Program-made: the position numbers and the translations under genes
Notes under the pieces: model-generated
What the model was told of the DNA's origin: nothing
Databases searched by the model: none
Seen by the model: the letters and a program-made list of their open reading frames with translations, nothing else
Assembly: GCF_030272615.1 (NCBI RefSeq)
Contig: NC_081408.1
Span: forward strand, 405,175,389 to 405,239,388
Source: Cryptomeria japonica
Taxonomy: Eukaryota; Streptophyta; Pinopsida; Cupressales; Cupressaceae
DNA length: 64,000 nucleotides
Direction: 5' to 3'
Part shown: positions 22,830-34,291 of the stretch, in pieces
Position numbering within the stretch: the first letter of the stretch is position 1
Layout: each line of letters opens with the position of its first letter

Positions 22830-25800
22830 GCTCATTTATCTTATTTTTGAATACCCATTTAGTTGTTATTACATTCTTATCCACCGGTCTAGGTACCAGA
22901 TCCCAAGTCTCATTCTTCTAAATCTAATTTAGTTCTTCTTCCATTGTTTTTTCTTGAATTTCATCTTTACTTGCTTCCTCATAAGTCTTTGGCTCAATCA
23001 TTGATAAAAAATAGTAATTAGCTTGTTCTTGAGCTTCTACAATCTTCCTTCTTGTCTGAACACCTTTTGTCTTGTCTCCAATTATGTGATTTTCTGAACG
23101 ATGCTTTTAAACATTCTTGGTAGGAACTTTTGCTTAGTCTTCTCTTCTTCTTCTTCTTCATCATCATTTGATTCATTCTCTTTGCTCTCTTCCGGATCAC
23201 TTACCTTCTCTGGAACTGTTGGAACAATCTCAACACTGGTCTCAGTATTAGGTTCAATTTGATCTCATTCTTTGCACACCTTCACATTTGTACTTTCTAC
23301 TATTTTGTTCAACCTTTTGTTGAAACATCAATAAGCCTCGCTATTTGTATCATATCCCAGAAAGATTCCTTCATCTGCTCTATAGTTAAATTTCCCAAGA
23401 TTGTCTTCATCTCTTCTGATATAACATTCGCTTCCAAATATTTTAAAGTATTTCACAATAGGTAGTCTTCCATTACATAGTTTATAAGGTGTTTTAGTAT
23501 GATTTACTTTGATCTACACCTTATTAAGCAGATACACAACAATATGTACTACTTCTATTAAATACACATTAGCTAGATAAGCATCTTTTAATAATGTCCT
23601 AGCCATCTCAATAAGAATCCTATTATTTATCTCTACAACACCATTCTGCTAAATAGTCCTCAGAGCAAAAAAGTGCCTTATAATCCCATGAATTTCACAA
23701 AATTATCAAATTCCCATGAAGTGAATTCTCCTCCTCTGTCTAATCTTAAACACTTGATCTTACCATCTACTTAATTCTCAACCATTGATCTAAAAACTTT
23801 AAATCTATTAAAATATTTAGATTTATCCTTTAGAAGTGTAACCCAAGTCATTCAAGATCATCTCCAATAGTTTCATAGTAGAGTACTCCTTATTCTTTAA
23901 TATCCTCTTTGTTTGCTTTCCCAATTGAATCTCTGCACACAATATTAATGGGCTTCACAAGTCTAGGTAAATCTCTAACTGTATACACATTAAATTGGCT
24001 ATGAGCAATTAAATAAATATTTTATATTTGTTTAATGATTATTCTTCTATTAAATAGTTAATTTGAAAAGGTTAATTTATTTAATTCATTTGATATTCTT
24101 CTACTAATTAATTAAATTGAAACATTTTAATTAATTCATTCATTTATATCTCTTTCTTCTAAACCAATTAATTAAATATCTGATATTTAGTTATCTCCCA
24201 TCTATTGTCCTATAGTCTCATCAATCAAATAATTTCTTAATTATTTAATCTCCCTTTTCCAACTCATCTCATCTCCACATCATCTTCTCCTTTTCCAACT
24301 CATCCATCATGTGGCTAAAGATATTAATATTTTTAAATATTAATACATCATTATCTTCAACTTCCAAATAATTCTTCAAATAATGTGTACGTACACATAT
24401 TTCTCAACTTCCCTATATTTTATCTAGCCTTACTACATCTTTGGAGGGAGTTGAGTCCTCTTGTCCTCTTATCCCTAAATCTTCTCCAACTATCCTAGAT
24501 TCTCTCAGTCTTCATCCTTGGTCAAGGTGATTCTTCTGACACTTGGCTTCTCCTTCCACCATTTCCTCCATCTTGTAGGTGTAGGAGGAAAATCTTCCAC
24601 CTTTATCTCTCACATCTCAACCTCTTGCTCATAGCCATCCAAATTGCAAGATTTAATCATGACCGTTGATCTCTGTCACCTAAGCTTATACACTCAAAAA
24701 TCTATAAATAGATGTCTCTTAAGCCATTTTTGAAACTAATAGCTAATCTTATAGTAACTAGGAGTCTTAATCTTTGCATCTATGAGTTCATTTGTCTAAG
24801 CATTTTAGAGTTTTTTAGCAAATTAGCATAAATCATTTTCATGGTATAGCTTTTGCATATCATATCATTTATCAGTCCATTCCACACTTGTCATCTTGGA
24901 AGCTACCAGTGCTTGTCTGAGAGCAAATCATATGCAACCAAGAACAATGGGATTAGGACACAATGAGACATAATCCATGAAGGTATAATCATTTTATTTG
25001 CTTTTATTTCATGTTGTTTCATTGGTTGAAGCTTGAGTTTCCTGTAGTTTTATATTTTCATGATGGACTAACAAGCTCCAGGTTACTTTCAAGAGGTGAA
25101 ACTTAAGTCAATACACTAACTACTTCAGATATGCAAATCTTAATCATTTTATCAAAATTGACAGGTCCCATTCTTTTGTGCCTCAATAAACATTCATTAC
25201 TCTATGTTAGAAAACATTTACTCTCATTTTTATCCTTGATGCAATAAACATTTCCACTTATTCTAACTCCTTTTGCAACTCTTTTACCAATCTTCTCTTT
25301 TTATATCACACATCTGATGCTACTAAACAAACCTTCATAGCCTTTTCTATACATTTGACTAACACTTAACAAAACATGTCTTAATCCTTCAACATAATAA
25401 ACATCATGATTTTCATGCTTACCATCAATAGAAACACTTCCAATACCTCAAATATTTGCACCATCTTCTCCAACAAAATTCACCGATCCTCCATAATATT
25501 TCTTGAGATTGGTAAACCTGTCTTTATCACCGATCATATGATTTTAACATCCAGAGTCTATAACCCATATATTCAATTCTATCATATCATGCAATGGAGT
25601 CTTGACTTTTCTGTCTTCTTCCAGTTCCTTCAAGGAATCCTCCTCTTCAATTGCTAAAATCAAGGATTCTTTATTTGAGTCATCATCAACTTCATCTTCA
25701 GATGTATGTTCCTCAATAGAAAATAAGCCCTTCTTCTCTCTTATGTTAAAGTTGTGTCTTCTAAACTTATTTTTCTTCTTATCATGATCCGGTCTCTTAT

Positions 25801-26640
25801 AGTCTTCTTTTTAAGTGCAATTAGAAGCATAATGTCCAATTATACCACAAGAAAAGAATTTCAGCGGTAACTTGTACCTTTGTATTTTCCAGTGTCTCGT
25901 TGTAATCTTCTCACAAAATTTGCTTCAACTTCATCTAGATCTCCACTGCATTTCAGATCATCATGTCTTGAAACATTAAATGCTACTTCTTTATTTCTCT
26001 TTTATCTTCCTCCATTTTTTATGTAAAAAAAGAGCACACAATCAAAACCAGAAGCAATTATAAAATATTAATATGGATTGTGGAAATTTGATTACTTTAA
26101 TACTAATAAGCTAATTAATAGTATAATTACTCAAATCATTGCTCTCTTGATAGAACATCTTTGTGGCTTGTAGGATTTAGGCAAAGTTAGCAAGATCTTA
26201 TGCACAATATCATATTCCTCCTAATGTCCACTGACACCTCTAATGCCATCAGCAAGATTAGTAACTCTATGAATATAGTTCTTAACACTTTCATCTTCAA
26301 ACATTCTCAGATACTCATACCTTTTCTTTAGATTCACCAACCTAGCCTGCTTTGTCTTCGGATCTCCTTCATATGCCAAACATAGCTTGTTCCATACAAC
26401 TTTAGCTTCCTTTAATATGCTTACCCTTCTAAACACTGAGTCACTTATACAAATGAAGATTATAGCTCTAGTCTTCGCATTAGTCTTCTTACCCTTTATC
26501 TCATCCAAAGTTTGAGCACCACCCTACGGAGGTGTATATCCAGTCTGAATGATTTCCCTGATTCCATTATGCATTGTCTCCAAATGCGACTCCATTCTCT
26601 CCTTCTAGTATGGAAAAATTGTACCATCAAAGATCAGAAC
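22830..26640 (-). pseudogene. Copia C gag-protease-integrase-RT remnant
   Basis: From right to left: gag (VFRRVSILKEAKVVWNKLCL and FEDESVKNYIHRVTNLADG, 26221-26508), a knuckle missing its first cysteine (FFSCGIIGHYASNC, about 25810-25855), the protease site DSGC followed directly by a stop and NHMIGDKD (about 25530-25560), the integrase start (HKRMGPVNFDKMIKI, about 25140-25190), the insert at 24002-25126, then QFNVYTVRDLPRLVKP, the core LRLDRGGEFTSWEF (about 23750), GKFNYRADEGIFLGYD (about 23380), and the RT entry near 22830-22960. Multiple stops and frame changes. Confidence 0.85.
24002..25126 (+). repeat. Probable solo LTR inserted in copia C integrase
   Basis: Non-coding DNA that splits the integrase frame between MIKI (25140) and QFNVYTV (23995). 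Its left part is AT-rich with TTAATTAA-type runs, and a TATAAATA box sits at 24703-24710 followed by about 400 bases, the look of a gypsy-type LTR on the plus strand. TG at 24002 and CA at 25126 are plausible ends, but I could not find a clean target duplication, so the edges are uncertain. Confidence 0.5.
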
Positions 26641-26708
26641 TTTGTAATGCACGTCATGTGCTATACTAGATCTACCTCAAGCGGTTAGGCTTACTCGAGA
26701 GGAACCTT

Positions 26709-26720
26709 GCTCTGATACCA
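26709..26720 (-). other. Primer-binding site of copia C
   Basis: Minus strand TGGTATCAGAGC, identical to those of A and B, five bases from the likely LTR edge. Confidence 0.85.
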
Positions 26721-26725
26721 ACTAT

Positions 26726-27895
26726 TGAACCTAAGGCAGCGCTGAGAGGCAAGGGAATCGGTCGAAAATAGAAATTAATACAACACATTTAAATAATTAA
26801 ACAACAACACACATTCAACACTTGAACACCAATATTTTCTATGTGGAAAACCCAAACATGGAAAAACCAAGGTGAGCACCTACCAAAAAATATATATCCA
26901 CTATGTATATCAAAATACAAAAAGAGCTCACTACTCCAGACTTGCGAACCAAGGCTAACTGCTCATGGAGACAGATACAAAAGAGGACTTGCAAAATTGA
27001 AGCTAAGTACAACAGGCTAAGATACAAAAATGATATGCAAAGAAGGATCTCCTCATCCTAAAATTGTCCTTGAATTCTACATCAAGCAACCAACATCAAC
27101 ACACACAACTCAGACCTCAACTGCCAACACTTTGTCTCAAAACTCTACCACAGTCTCAACATAACTTGCATATCATTCAAACACAACTCTTCTTCACTAC
27201 TCTTCATTGAACCTCACTGACTATCTTGTCATCATACATCTACACTCCACACTTCATCGTCATTCACTTAACTCAATCACACTTATCCTTATATAACAAA
27301 TAGATAATCAAAGCTTGAACCAAGTCAACCTGAACCAAATATACTTCTCAGACCAAAAATACACACGCTAATCCACTCCAAGAGAAGGAGGAGACCAAAA
27401 CACATCTTCTAAAGATCAATTCATTGATTTGCAATTATCGAAACATAACCAACAACATATCCACACACTGTGCATCCATATAAGCAATTCACAGTCAAAA
27501 CATACTCTCCAATGCAAATAACTTAAATTTGGATCTCCACATGCTATGGTGAGACCCATGACACATTAAACAATCTCCCATAGATCATATCCAGACCTAA
27601 GGATAGGTCTAACATAGAATATCATGACCAACAACGAATAACATTTTCCACAACACCCGGAGAACACAAAGATATTTTTGAACTACAAAACTACCATATC
27701 CATGAGATCAAAACTATATCCAACAATGATAACCATAATAAACAAAATCAGCAACACTTTTTAGACCCGAACACTTCTGGAACAACCAATAGAACTAAAA
27801 CATAGCAAGATGACTTTGCACCATAGACATTTTGGACCAATCTAGAACAGCAAGTTTGACATCAATGACAACCACGTCAACACATACTTCCAACA
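26726..27895 (-). repeat. 5' LTR of copia C
   Basis: TG (26726) to CA (27894-27895) on the plus strand, about 1.17 kb. Its U3 tip on the minus strand reads TGTTGGAAGTATGTG and is followed by the TTGTCATTGATGTCAA motif shared with A and B. Confidence 0.7.
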
Positions 27896-28529
27896 CTGCA
27901 TTCACAAACATGTTAGTCCACATGCATATCATAACCATTCATATATCAACTCATCCTACATACATCTATTAGTATCATTGCATAACATCATAGAATTCCG
28001 CATAATTTAGTACATTACATAGCATCATAAAATTGCATCCATAATTCATAAAACAATAAAATCAATAGCATCATGTAAGCATTGTCATCATCAAATAGAA
28101 ACATAACACACATAAGCATTGTCATACACAAATCAAAGCATCACATATGGTATACACATCATATAAGTTCATGTAGAATCTACATCTCGTATACATATCA
28201 TAAACAATATCAGAGTATAAAAATCTGAGTCTCCGTGTCAAAATAAAGCTCACAGGCTCAATACAATCTCGAAAGGTGTCTAAAAAAATGTGTATAATTG
28301 GAAGGAACACTGGGTGCTCCCAAGGACTCTTGACCTCTTATATGTCCTAATAATGAAGATCCTCTTGTCCCCGATCCTACCTATGTTAGTCTCCTCAATG
28401 GTCATGTCACCCCTTCCCTCTTTTATGTCCTTTGGGAGCGTGTCTTGCTACGTGACCTACTCTGTGCTCGATATGATGATGCTTTCTGCTCTGCTGGCAT
28501 CACACTCTCATATAGATCCCTCTAATACC
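27896..28529. other. Unassigned stretch with short CATA-rich repetition
   Basis: Between LTR C and the PMD pseudogene. Contains diverged repeats of CATAAGCATTGTCAT and AGCATCAT type (28010-28140). No gene seen. Confidence 0.45.
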
Positions 28530-30345
28530 TAGCCTCCTTCTATACCTCTCTTATCTCCCACATAGCATCATGCATACTAATATCTGTGACACTCCAGATG
28601 AACTCTTGAATAGTCTCATCTACTCTTTGTGCTTTAGACATTGTTGTATCTTGAGAGGCTATAAGTGTAGCCCATTTTGCTATAATTGTGTCCCTATTTG
28701 TGATCAAACGTGCTTTCTCTACCTCCCACATTTCCCTATCTGTTGTATCCTGAGAGGCTATTGAAGTATCCCACTCCCTCAATAGTGTAGCCCTCTCTAC
28801 ACTCAACCGATCCCTCTCCGCTATCAGTCTCTCCATGCCTACAATCAATGATTCTCTCTCAGTATCCCAAGCTATCTTGTCAACCTAAAGAGATGCTATC
28901 ATTCTCTCTAACATTTAAATATACTCTCTTTGATACCTCACCTCACCTCTAACAACCCCATCATCTAGAATATGCTCAACCTCGTCGCCTACTGCTATAT
29001 CCTGCATAGGCTCATCCTGTGGAACTTGTATGTCATCAGCATGGCATTCTAATCATTTGACTCCTCATCCTCATGATCTCCCTCCTCATTTGACTCCTCA
29101 CCATCATCCTCATCTAACCTCTCCTCATCCTCAGCTTGTCCCCTTCTCCTATGTCATTGTGGTTCTCTCCTCAGAACTAGAATATCCAAATATGTCAAAG
29201 GAACTGGCATGTGCTCTACAAATCACCTAACATATGCTATTGTCGTACCTGTGTCTACAACATCTTGTTTGACACCCCACTATCTCAGTTGTAACTACTT
29301 GAACTTAGTGAAAGCTACATGTGGTCTATTCACCAGTCCCCAGTCTCCAACCTCCTTGTTGGATTGCGCATAATATGCCATACCTATAGGAACATCTCAT
29401 CGCTCTCCAAACTACCTTTGTACCCTCTTTGGTAGTTGAACCTCAATAATCCTCTACCTCATAAAAATATTGCCTATTAGGTACCTCTCTTGTCTATAAT
29501 AAGGAAGATCATCATCATCATCCAACCAACTTGGGCAATCCCTTCTCCATGTAAAATCTCTCAAACGATCAAGCTAATGTATCCAGTACAATGTATGACC
29601 CAATGGTCCTTGTGAAAATGCTCCATCATAAAAATATACTTAAGGTAGTCTTGGCCACACCCATCTGTTTGGTATAGGTCTACACATTGTTATGTGCTCA
29701 AAAGTCGACACATGTAATAAGGTCAACCCACAACTAATAGTCAAAGTTCATTTGTATGCCACCTAGTGTAGATGAAAGTATAACATCCCTCGTATGCATG
29801 GTCCCCACAAAAACATTGTCCTCTCCATCACCATGCACTCCAAGACTCAACCCCATCTCATAGGGAATCCATGTCCTTTCATATCTAGTGCTACCAATCC
29901 TACTATCACTGCACTGATGACAGTCACCAACCTGAAATGTTGAGCTGCCATAGTTTCCCATTTAATCTCATAGTTGACGATGCATAGCTCATCCTCATCC
30001 ACTGCAAACATTCAGCTCAAAGCCTCTCTCCCAGACGTTGGCTTGTACACAACTAACTCACCATGGAGGGGAATCCTCAGTATATACCACACATCTTCCA
30101 GTGTGATTGCCGCCTCTCCTGTCAGCAGATGAAATGAATTTGTCACAAGGTGCCACCACTTTTCTAACAAAGTGATAAGTGCCCTATTCATCCTTATCTC
30201 GGGCATATATATGATATAATGTAATCCCAAATGCAACAAGTAGTCTCTCTCTTGTCTCTGTAGCTGATGAGATAATGACAAGCATGTAGGCTGACTCTCA
30301 TGAGTCTGTAAAGTCGAAAGATCAACCTTCAAGACAATGGGGAAA
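28530..30345 (-). pseudogene. Plant mobile domain (PMD) protein, broken, antisense to a gypsy LTR
   Basis: The minus strand carries LLEKWWHLVTNSFHLLTGEA and ITLEDVWYILRIPLHGE (30060-30190), the core signature of the plant mobile domain also called aminotransferase-like or serine/threonine phosphatase 7 long-form-like. Further left, in other frames, come a block with VISAVIVGLVALDMKG (about 29900), CRPIPNRWVWPRLP and YFYDGAFSQGPLGHTLYWI (about 29580-29700), typical of the C-terminal half, and then a charged coiled-coil tail (28540-28848) with two copies of an ASQDTT-containing segment. Several stops and frame changes. PMD proteins exist as host genes (MAIN/MAIL type) and inside transposons; its place beside a gypsy LTR supports transposon origin. 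Confidence 0.75.
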
Positions 30346-30589
30346 CTATTGTGTTAACCCTTAACCTCATCCAGCATGACCTCTTACTCAAACAGTTATG
30401 TGAACCTATCAACCCTATTTGAAAAGCCTCATTTGGAAACCCTAATTAAGTACCCTAATCGGGCACATGATCATCAATCCTAGTCAACCATAGTCAGTCC
30501 AATCCAAACCCTAATCAAACCATAGGTCAAAGCATTCCTCATCTTAGTCAAACTCTAACCCTAAACCCTAATCTCATTGCATGTTGACC

Positions 30590-30765
30590 TATTCAAATGT
30601 ACAGTAGAACCTACTCAATTGCGCAACATAACCTAGTCAACTGCACAGTTCTAGCTTTCAACTGCACAGTTTCAACTTCCAATTGTGCAGTTTCAGACCC
30701 CCAATTATGAAGCTTTTCCCTCAACTGTGCAGAAAATACACTCAACTGCGCAACTTTGATCCCAG
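30590..30765. repeat. Degenerate short repeats built on CAACTGCRCAGTTT
   Basis: About seven imperfect copies spaced 20-30 bases apart (CAATTGCGCAACAT, CAACTGCACAGTTC, CAACTGCACAGTTT, CAATTGTGCAGTTT, CAACTGTGCAGAAA, CAACTGCGCAACTT). The rest of 30350-31286 has no gene I can support. Confidence 0.7.
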
Positions 30766-31286
30766 ACCCCCTGACAAGCATAAAAATGAGGAAATATAAC
30801 CTTGAAAAGCATACTAAAATCAAGAATTGTCAAGTGGGATTCATAGTACATACCGCTAGTACTATGCCCTTTAGTCATTGGTAGCTCCGCACACGCTCGC
30901 CCCAATGATTCTTCCCCAAAATTTGCACCATCCTTTCTTAGTCCTCATTGCTCCACATCTCCAATTCTTCCACATGAGAGAGTGAAAATGAGCTCTTTTC
31001 ATCCTCCCACCTCCTTTTGTACCCTTCTTACTTGCCTAAATGGACGTGGTCGCACTCCCATTTGCATTGGTTGCGGTCTTTCTGACCTTCCTAAGCTTGT
31101 AACTTTTGCATTTTAACTCCAATTTCACTTTCATTCATAATTTTGAAACCTGGTGTCATTATGGATAAATTAACCTTTTTTAGATTTTTTGAGGGGGCAC
31201 CCTTATAACCTGTCATGCTCGGGGCATGTTTTAATGTGATTTTTGTTGAATTTTCTTTGAAACAATGCTCTAAATTGCATTGTCTC

Positions 31287-31300
31287 AAAGTGGGGAAAAA
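31287..31300 (+). other. Polypurine tract of a gypsy-type element
   Basis: AAAGTGGGGAAAAA (within 31287-31300) directly precedes an LTR start TGTAGATGC. This is the usual plus-strand primer site beside a 3' LTR. Confidence 0.65.
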
Positions 31301-31964
31301 TGTAGATGCTAAAAATTGGTCAACGTTTGCGTTATTTATTTTTAACCTAATTGCGCGTATAATTTTTATTATCACGTGATCTTGTCTCGCTTCTCCTTTT
31401 CCCATATTTTGTTTCGTTGACATCATTTTCTCCCCATTTTGAGTCTATGACATCATTTTGTTTAAAAATTCATCCCATTGATGTTAGTTCGTCCCCATTT
31501 CAGACCTGCGACTTCAATTTGTAAAAGCTTGTCTCGATAACGTCAATTTGCTCTTGTTTAGATCTCATGGCTTCCTTTTTCCCATATTCTATCCAGACCG
31601 CATCATTTTCTCTCGATTTAAAGTTTATGATATCATTTTGACCTCTTCTCCTATCCCATGGCATCGCATCAGTCCTTTGACCTGCTTTTATCCGATTTGA
31701 CCTAATTTCCCCATTTTGACTTAATTCTTCCCATTTTTTATCTGAACCTTCCCAATTTAACCCAATTTGACTTAATTTGACATAATTTGACCAAATCAAG
31801 GTCTCTAGAAGTCAGTTCAACTTATTGCCACTGTTAGGTTTAATTAATTAATTAATTAATTAATTAATTAAACCCCCTTTCTTACTAACAATTATTTTAA
31901 AGATAAATAAATAAATTTAATAATTTATTTATTTATCCCATTTGTCCATTAATTAAATAACTTT
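31301..31964 (+). repeat. Gypsy-type 3' LTR, 5' part only
   Basis: Starts TGTAGATGCTAAAAATTGG, similar to the minus-strand start TGTATACACCTAAAAATGG of the solo LTR at 55445-56600. Contains repeated GACATCATTTTG-like segments (31415-31650) and a TTAA-rich run (31833-31870). It ends where the tail of LINE 2 begins, so LINE 2 probably inserted in it. Confidence 0.6.
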
Positions 31965-31994
31965 TTTTTATTTTTATTTTTTTTTTTGATCAAT
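31965..31994 (-). other. 3' tail of LINE 2
   Basis: Plus strand T-run then GATCAATAAAAGG; on the transcript strand this reads CCTTTTATTGATC followed by A-rich sequence. The nearby GAAAACCTCCGGT (32080-32092) is shared with LINE 1. LINE 3 ends with the similar TAATCAAAAAC. Confidence 0.8.
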
Positions 31995-32896
31995 AAAAGG
32001 CCGAAGCCGCATTTTATTTCATTTGTAAAATTTTTACAAACTCCATTCAGTGTGGGCACCGGTAGGAAAGAATGGAGCTAAGAAAACCTCCGGTCTAGCC
32101 CAGATCCCTTAGGGGATCAGATATCAGAACAACTGAAATTTTTTTTACAATTCCTCAACTGAGGGAGATGACTGTCTTAATAAGACATTTTAAGTTTCTT
32201 TTTGTGCATAAAATATCGCACCAATCTCTGGATGTACCCGTCTTCACACAAAAAAAAAAGGAGAAGCCACTGATACTCCGAGCTTTGACTTTAGGACCTG
32301 AATCCTGCATCTGCAAAAACCTTATTGCAACATGCTTTGTCAAACTGTTAGTAGCATAGTAAGCATGATAATATGTAAAAATCCTTCAATGAATAATAGC
32401 ATCTTTTCTATTTTATGTAAGAGGATTGTAGCCTGGATAACCCTTAGCTTGAGACCATTTTCACCTTTTAGGATTCAATTTAAGAGATTATCCAGGCTAC
32501 AATTCTGCCTACACTAATGAGAATTGTCAACTTCTTAATCACTCTTAATCACAGCTTACATCTGAAACTCCATAGCAAAAATAAATTAATATGCCATTGT
32601 ATGCACATATAAATGTCAATATACGAGATTATCATGGAGTCTGCCAGGATCATAATTCAAAACAAAAGTTCACAGTGAAATATATGTCTGGGTGTAGGAG
32701 AAAAACAACCAAAAGAGTAAAGGATTTGTATAGAGGCAATAGGACCTACAACAGATCTGAAACAAAGATAGGGCTGATCTCAACTGCCCTCCACAAAACC
32801 ACAAAAAGAAAACCATTCCATTAATTCGCAGAAGATAGTAAAGACCCGAGTGAACCCCACCCGATATAGAAAAGTCCAATATCACAGCAAATACCC

Positions 32897-33244
32897 CTAT
32901 AACTGCACCAGGAACCAGTGTAATCTGGCCCCGAAGTAAGAGACAGGGCTAATATCAATCACAAAGAAGCAATGAATCAATAATATCAAAAATAACAAAG
33001 CCAGAACCTTAACAAAATACTCATAGCCTGGCATACACCAATAGTCATAAGAAGATATCATATCTGCCAAAATGAAGACTACACCCGAACTGCCCGGAGC
33101 ATACTCAACACAGAAACCCTGCAGAGGAGTGTAAACCAGCATGAGCCAGAACATGAATACCCGGCACCAACCAAACTTCTTACACTCCTGAAGCATCCCT
33201 TTACCCACAAACAGGGACATGAGAGGGGAGGATGATACATGCAT
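32897..33244 (-). CDS. 115-codon hydrophobic frame in LINE 2 3' region
   Basis: Open frame with several hydrophobic stretches (VFMFWLMLVY, VLALLFLILLIHCFFVI) that could be membrane segments. A diverged second copy at about 33500-33820 is broken by a stop. No family recognised. It may be chance: sequence similarity between the copies does not by itself show coding selection. Confidence 0.25.
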   Translation of the reverse strand: MHVSSSPLMSLFVGKGMLQECKKFGWCRVFMFWLMLVYTPLQGFCVEYAPGSSGVVFILADMISSYDYWCMPGYEYFVKVLALLFLILLIHCFFVIDISPVSYFGARLHWFLVQL

Positions 33245-33933
33245 ATGTGACAGTTTTAATAAGGATATTGCTGAGTTAGATTTTGAGCATATATATACAA
33301 ACTCATATATATATAGTGTCTGTATGTATATATGTATATTTGTGTGAGTGTAATAATCTGATTATCTATTTACACCCACCCACATACACATATATAAATA
33401 TATATGAATGTGTTTATTTGTTAGAATGTATATATATTCATATATTATGCAACATCGCAGATAACTAAAACCAAGACATGACCAGTACCACAGCTTTACC
33501 ACTAAACATGCAACAGCAACCAGTTCTAACTGTCCCCGATGTACACAGGGCTAACAGTCGGTGCAAAGAATCAAGAATGTCATACAATAAATAGCAAGAA
33601 AACCATAGCTTGAAAACACATGGCACGGCAACCTCAGTAAATGTCATAAAAGTCATCAAATCTGCCAATGCAGACAATAACCACGCAGCCAGGGCGATAT
33701 AAACACAGTTAACATGCATTGGATGGGAGACCAGCTTGAGCTAGAAAAAGAATAACCGGTAACAACCAAACACCTTGCAATACTCCCGAGCCACCCCTTT
33801 ATAGGTAAGGAGAAGATGATTCAAGCTTATATGAGTTAGTTTTTGTACCAATATACACAAACTCATATATATATAATCTCTGATTTATATATATGTATAT
33901 ATGTGTGAGTGTAAGTGAATGAGCATCTATTTA

Positions 33934-33936
<3 letters not shown>

Positions 33937-33970
<34 letters not shown>

Positions 33971-34000
33971 ATATATATATATATATATATGAGTATGTAT
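33937..34000. repeat. (AC)n and (AT)n microsatellite
   Basis: About 15 AC units (33937-33967) followed by about 10 AT units (33970-33990); further TA-rich simple sequence runs to about 34145. Confidence 0.95.
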
Positions 34001-34291
34001 ATATATGTTTATGAATAAGGTTGTGTATATATACATGTATCTATAGATATGGATATATATATATGTGTATATTTGTATTAATATGAGTCTACAAATATAT
34101 ACATATATGTATATGTGATCATATATATATATTTCTATATATATAACAATACATATTTGTCTGAAGCTTAGATTTCAAAAGTGTTGTAACAAGGATATCC
34201 TGACCACAATTCCTAGGTAATATACAAGAGGTCCAAGGAGAGGACTTGGAGAGGAGTGAAGTGAGCTATTGGCATGGTCAGCGTCTAAGTA

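Larger units (their letters stand above)
22786..27895 (-). mobile_element. Copia retrotransposon C, truncated in RT and interrupted in integrase
   Basis: Minus strand order: LTR (26726-27895), primer-binding site, gag, knuckle, protease, integrase and the very beginning of RT. At about 22785 it meets the LTR of B, and the rest of RT, RNase H and the 3' LTR are absent from the window. An insert of about 1.1 kb lies within the integrase zinc region. The frame is full of stops, more decayed than A. Confidence 0.8.
32890..34160. repeat. Diverged tandem duplication in the LINE 2 3' region
   Basis: Copy 1 about 32890-33465, copy 2 about 33466-34160. Both contain, on the minus strand, a related hydrophobic protein stretch (KKFGWCRVFMF in copy 1, CKVFGCYRLFF in copy 2) and end on the plus side with CAAACTCATATATATATA, TGTGTGAGTGTAA and CTATTTACACCCAC before TA/CA microsatellites. 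Copy 2 has an in-frame stop where copy 1 is open. Confidence 0.75.
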
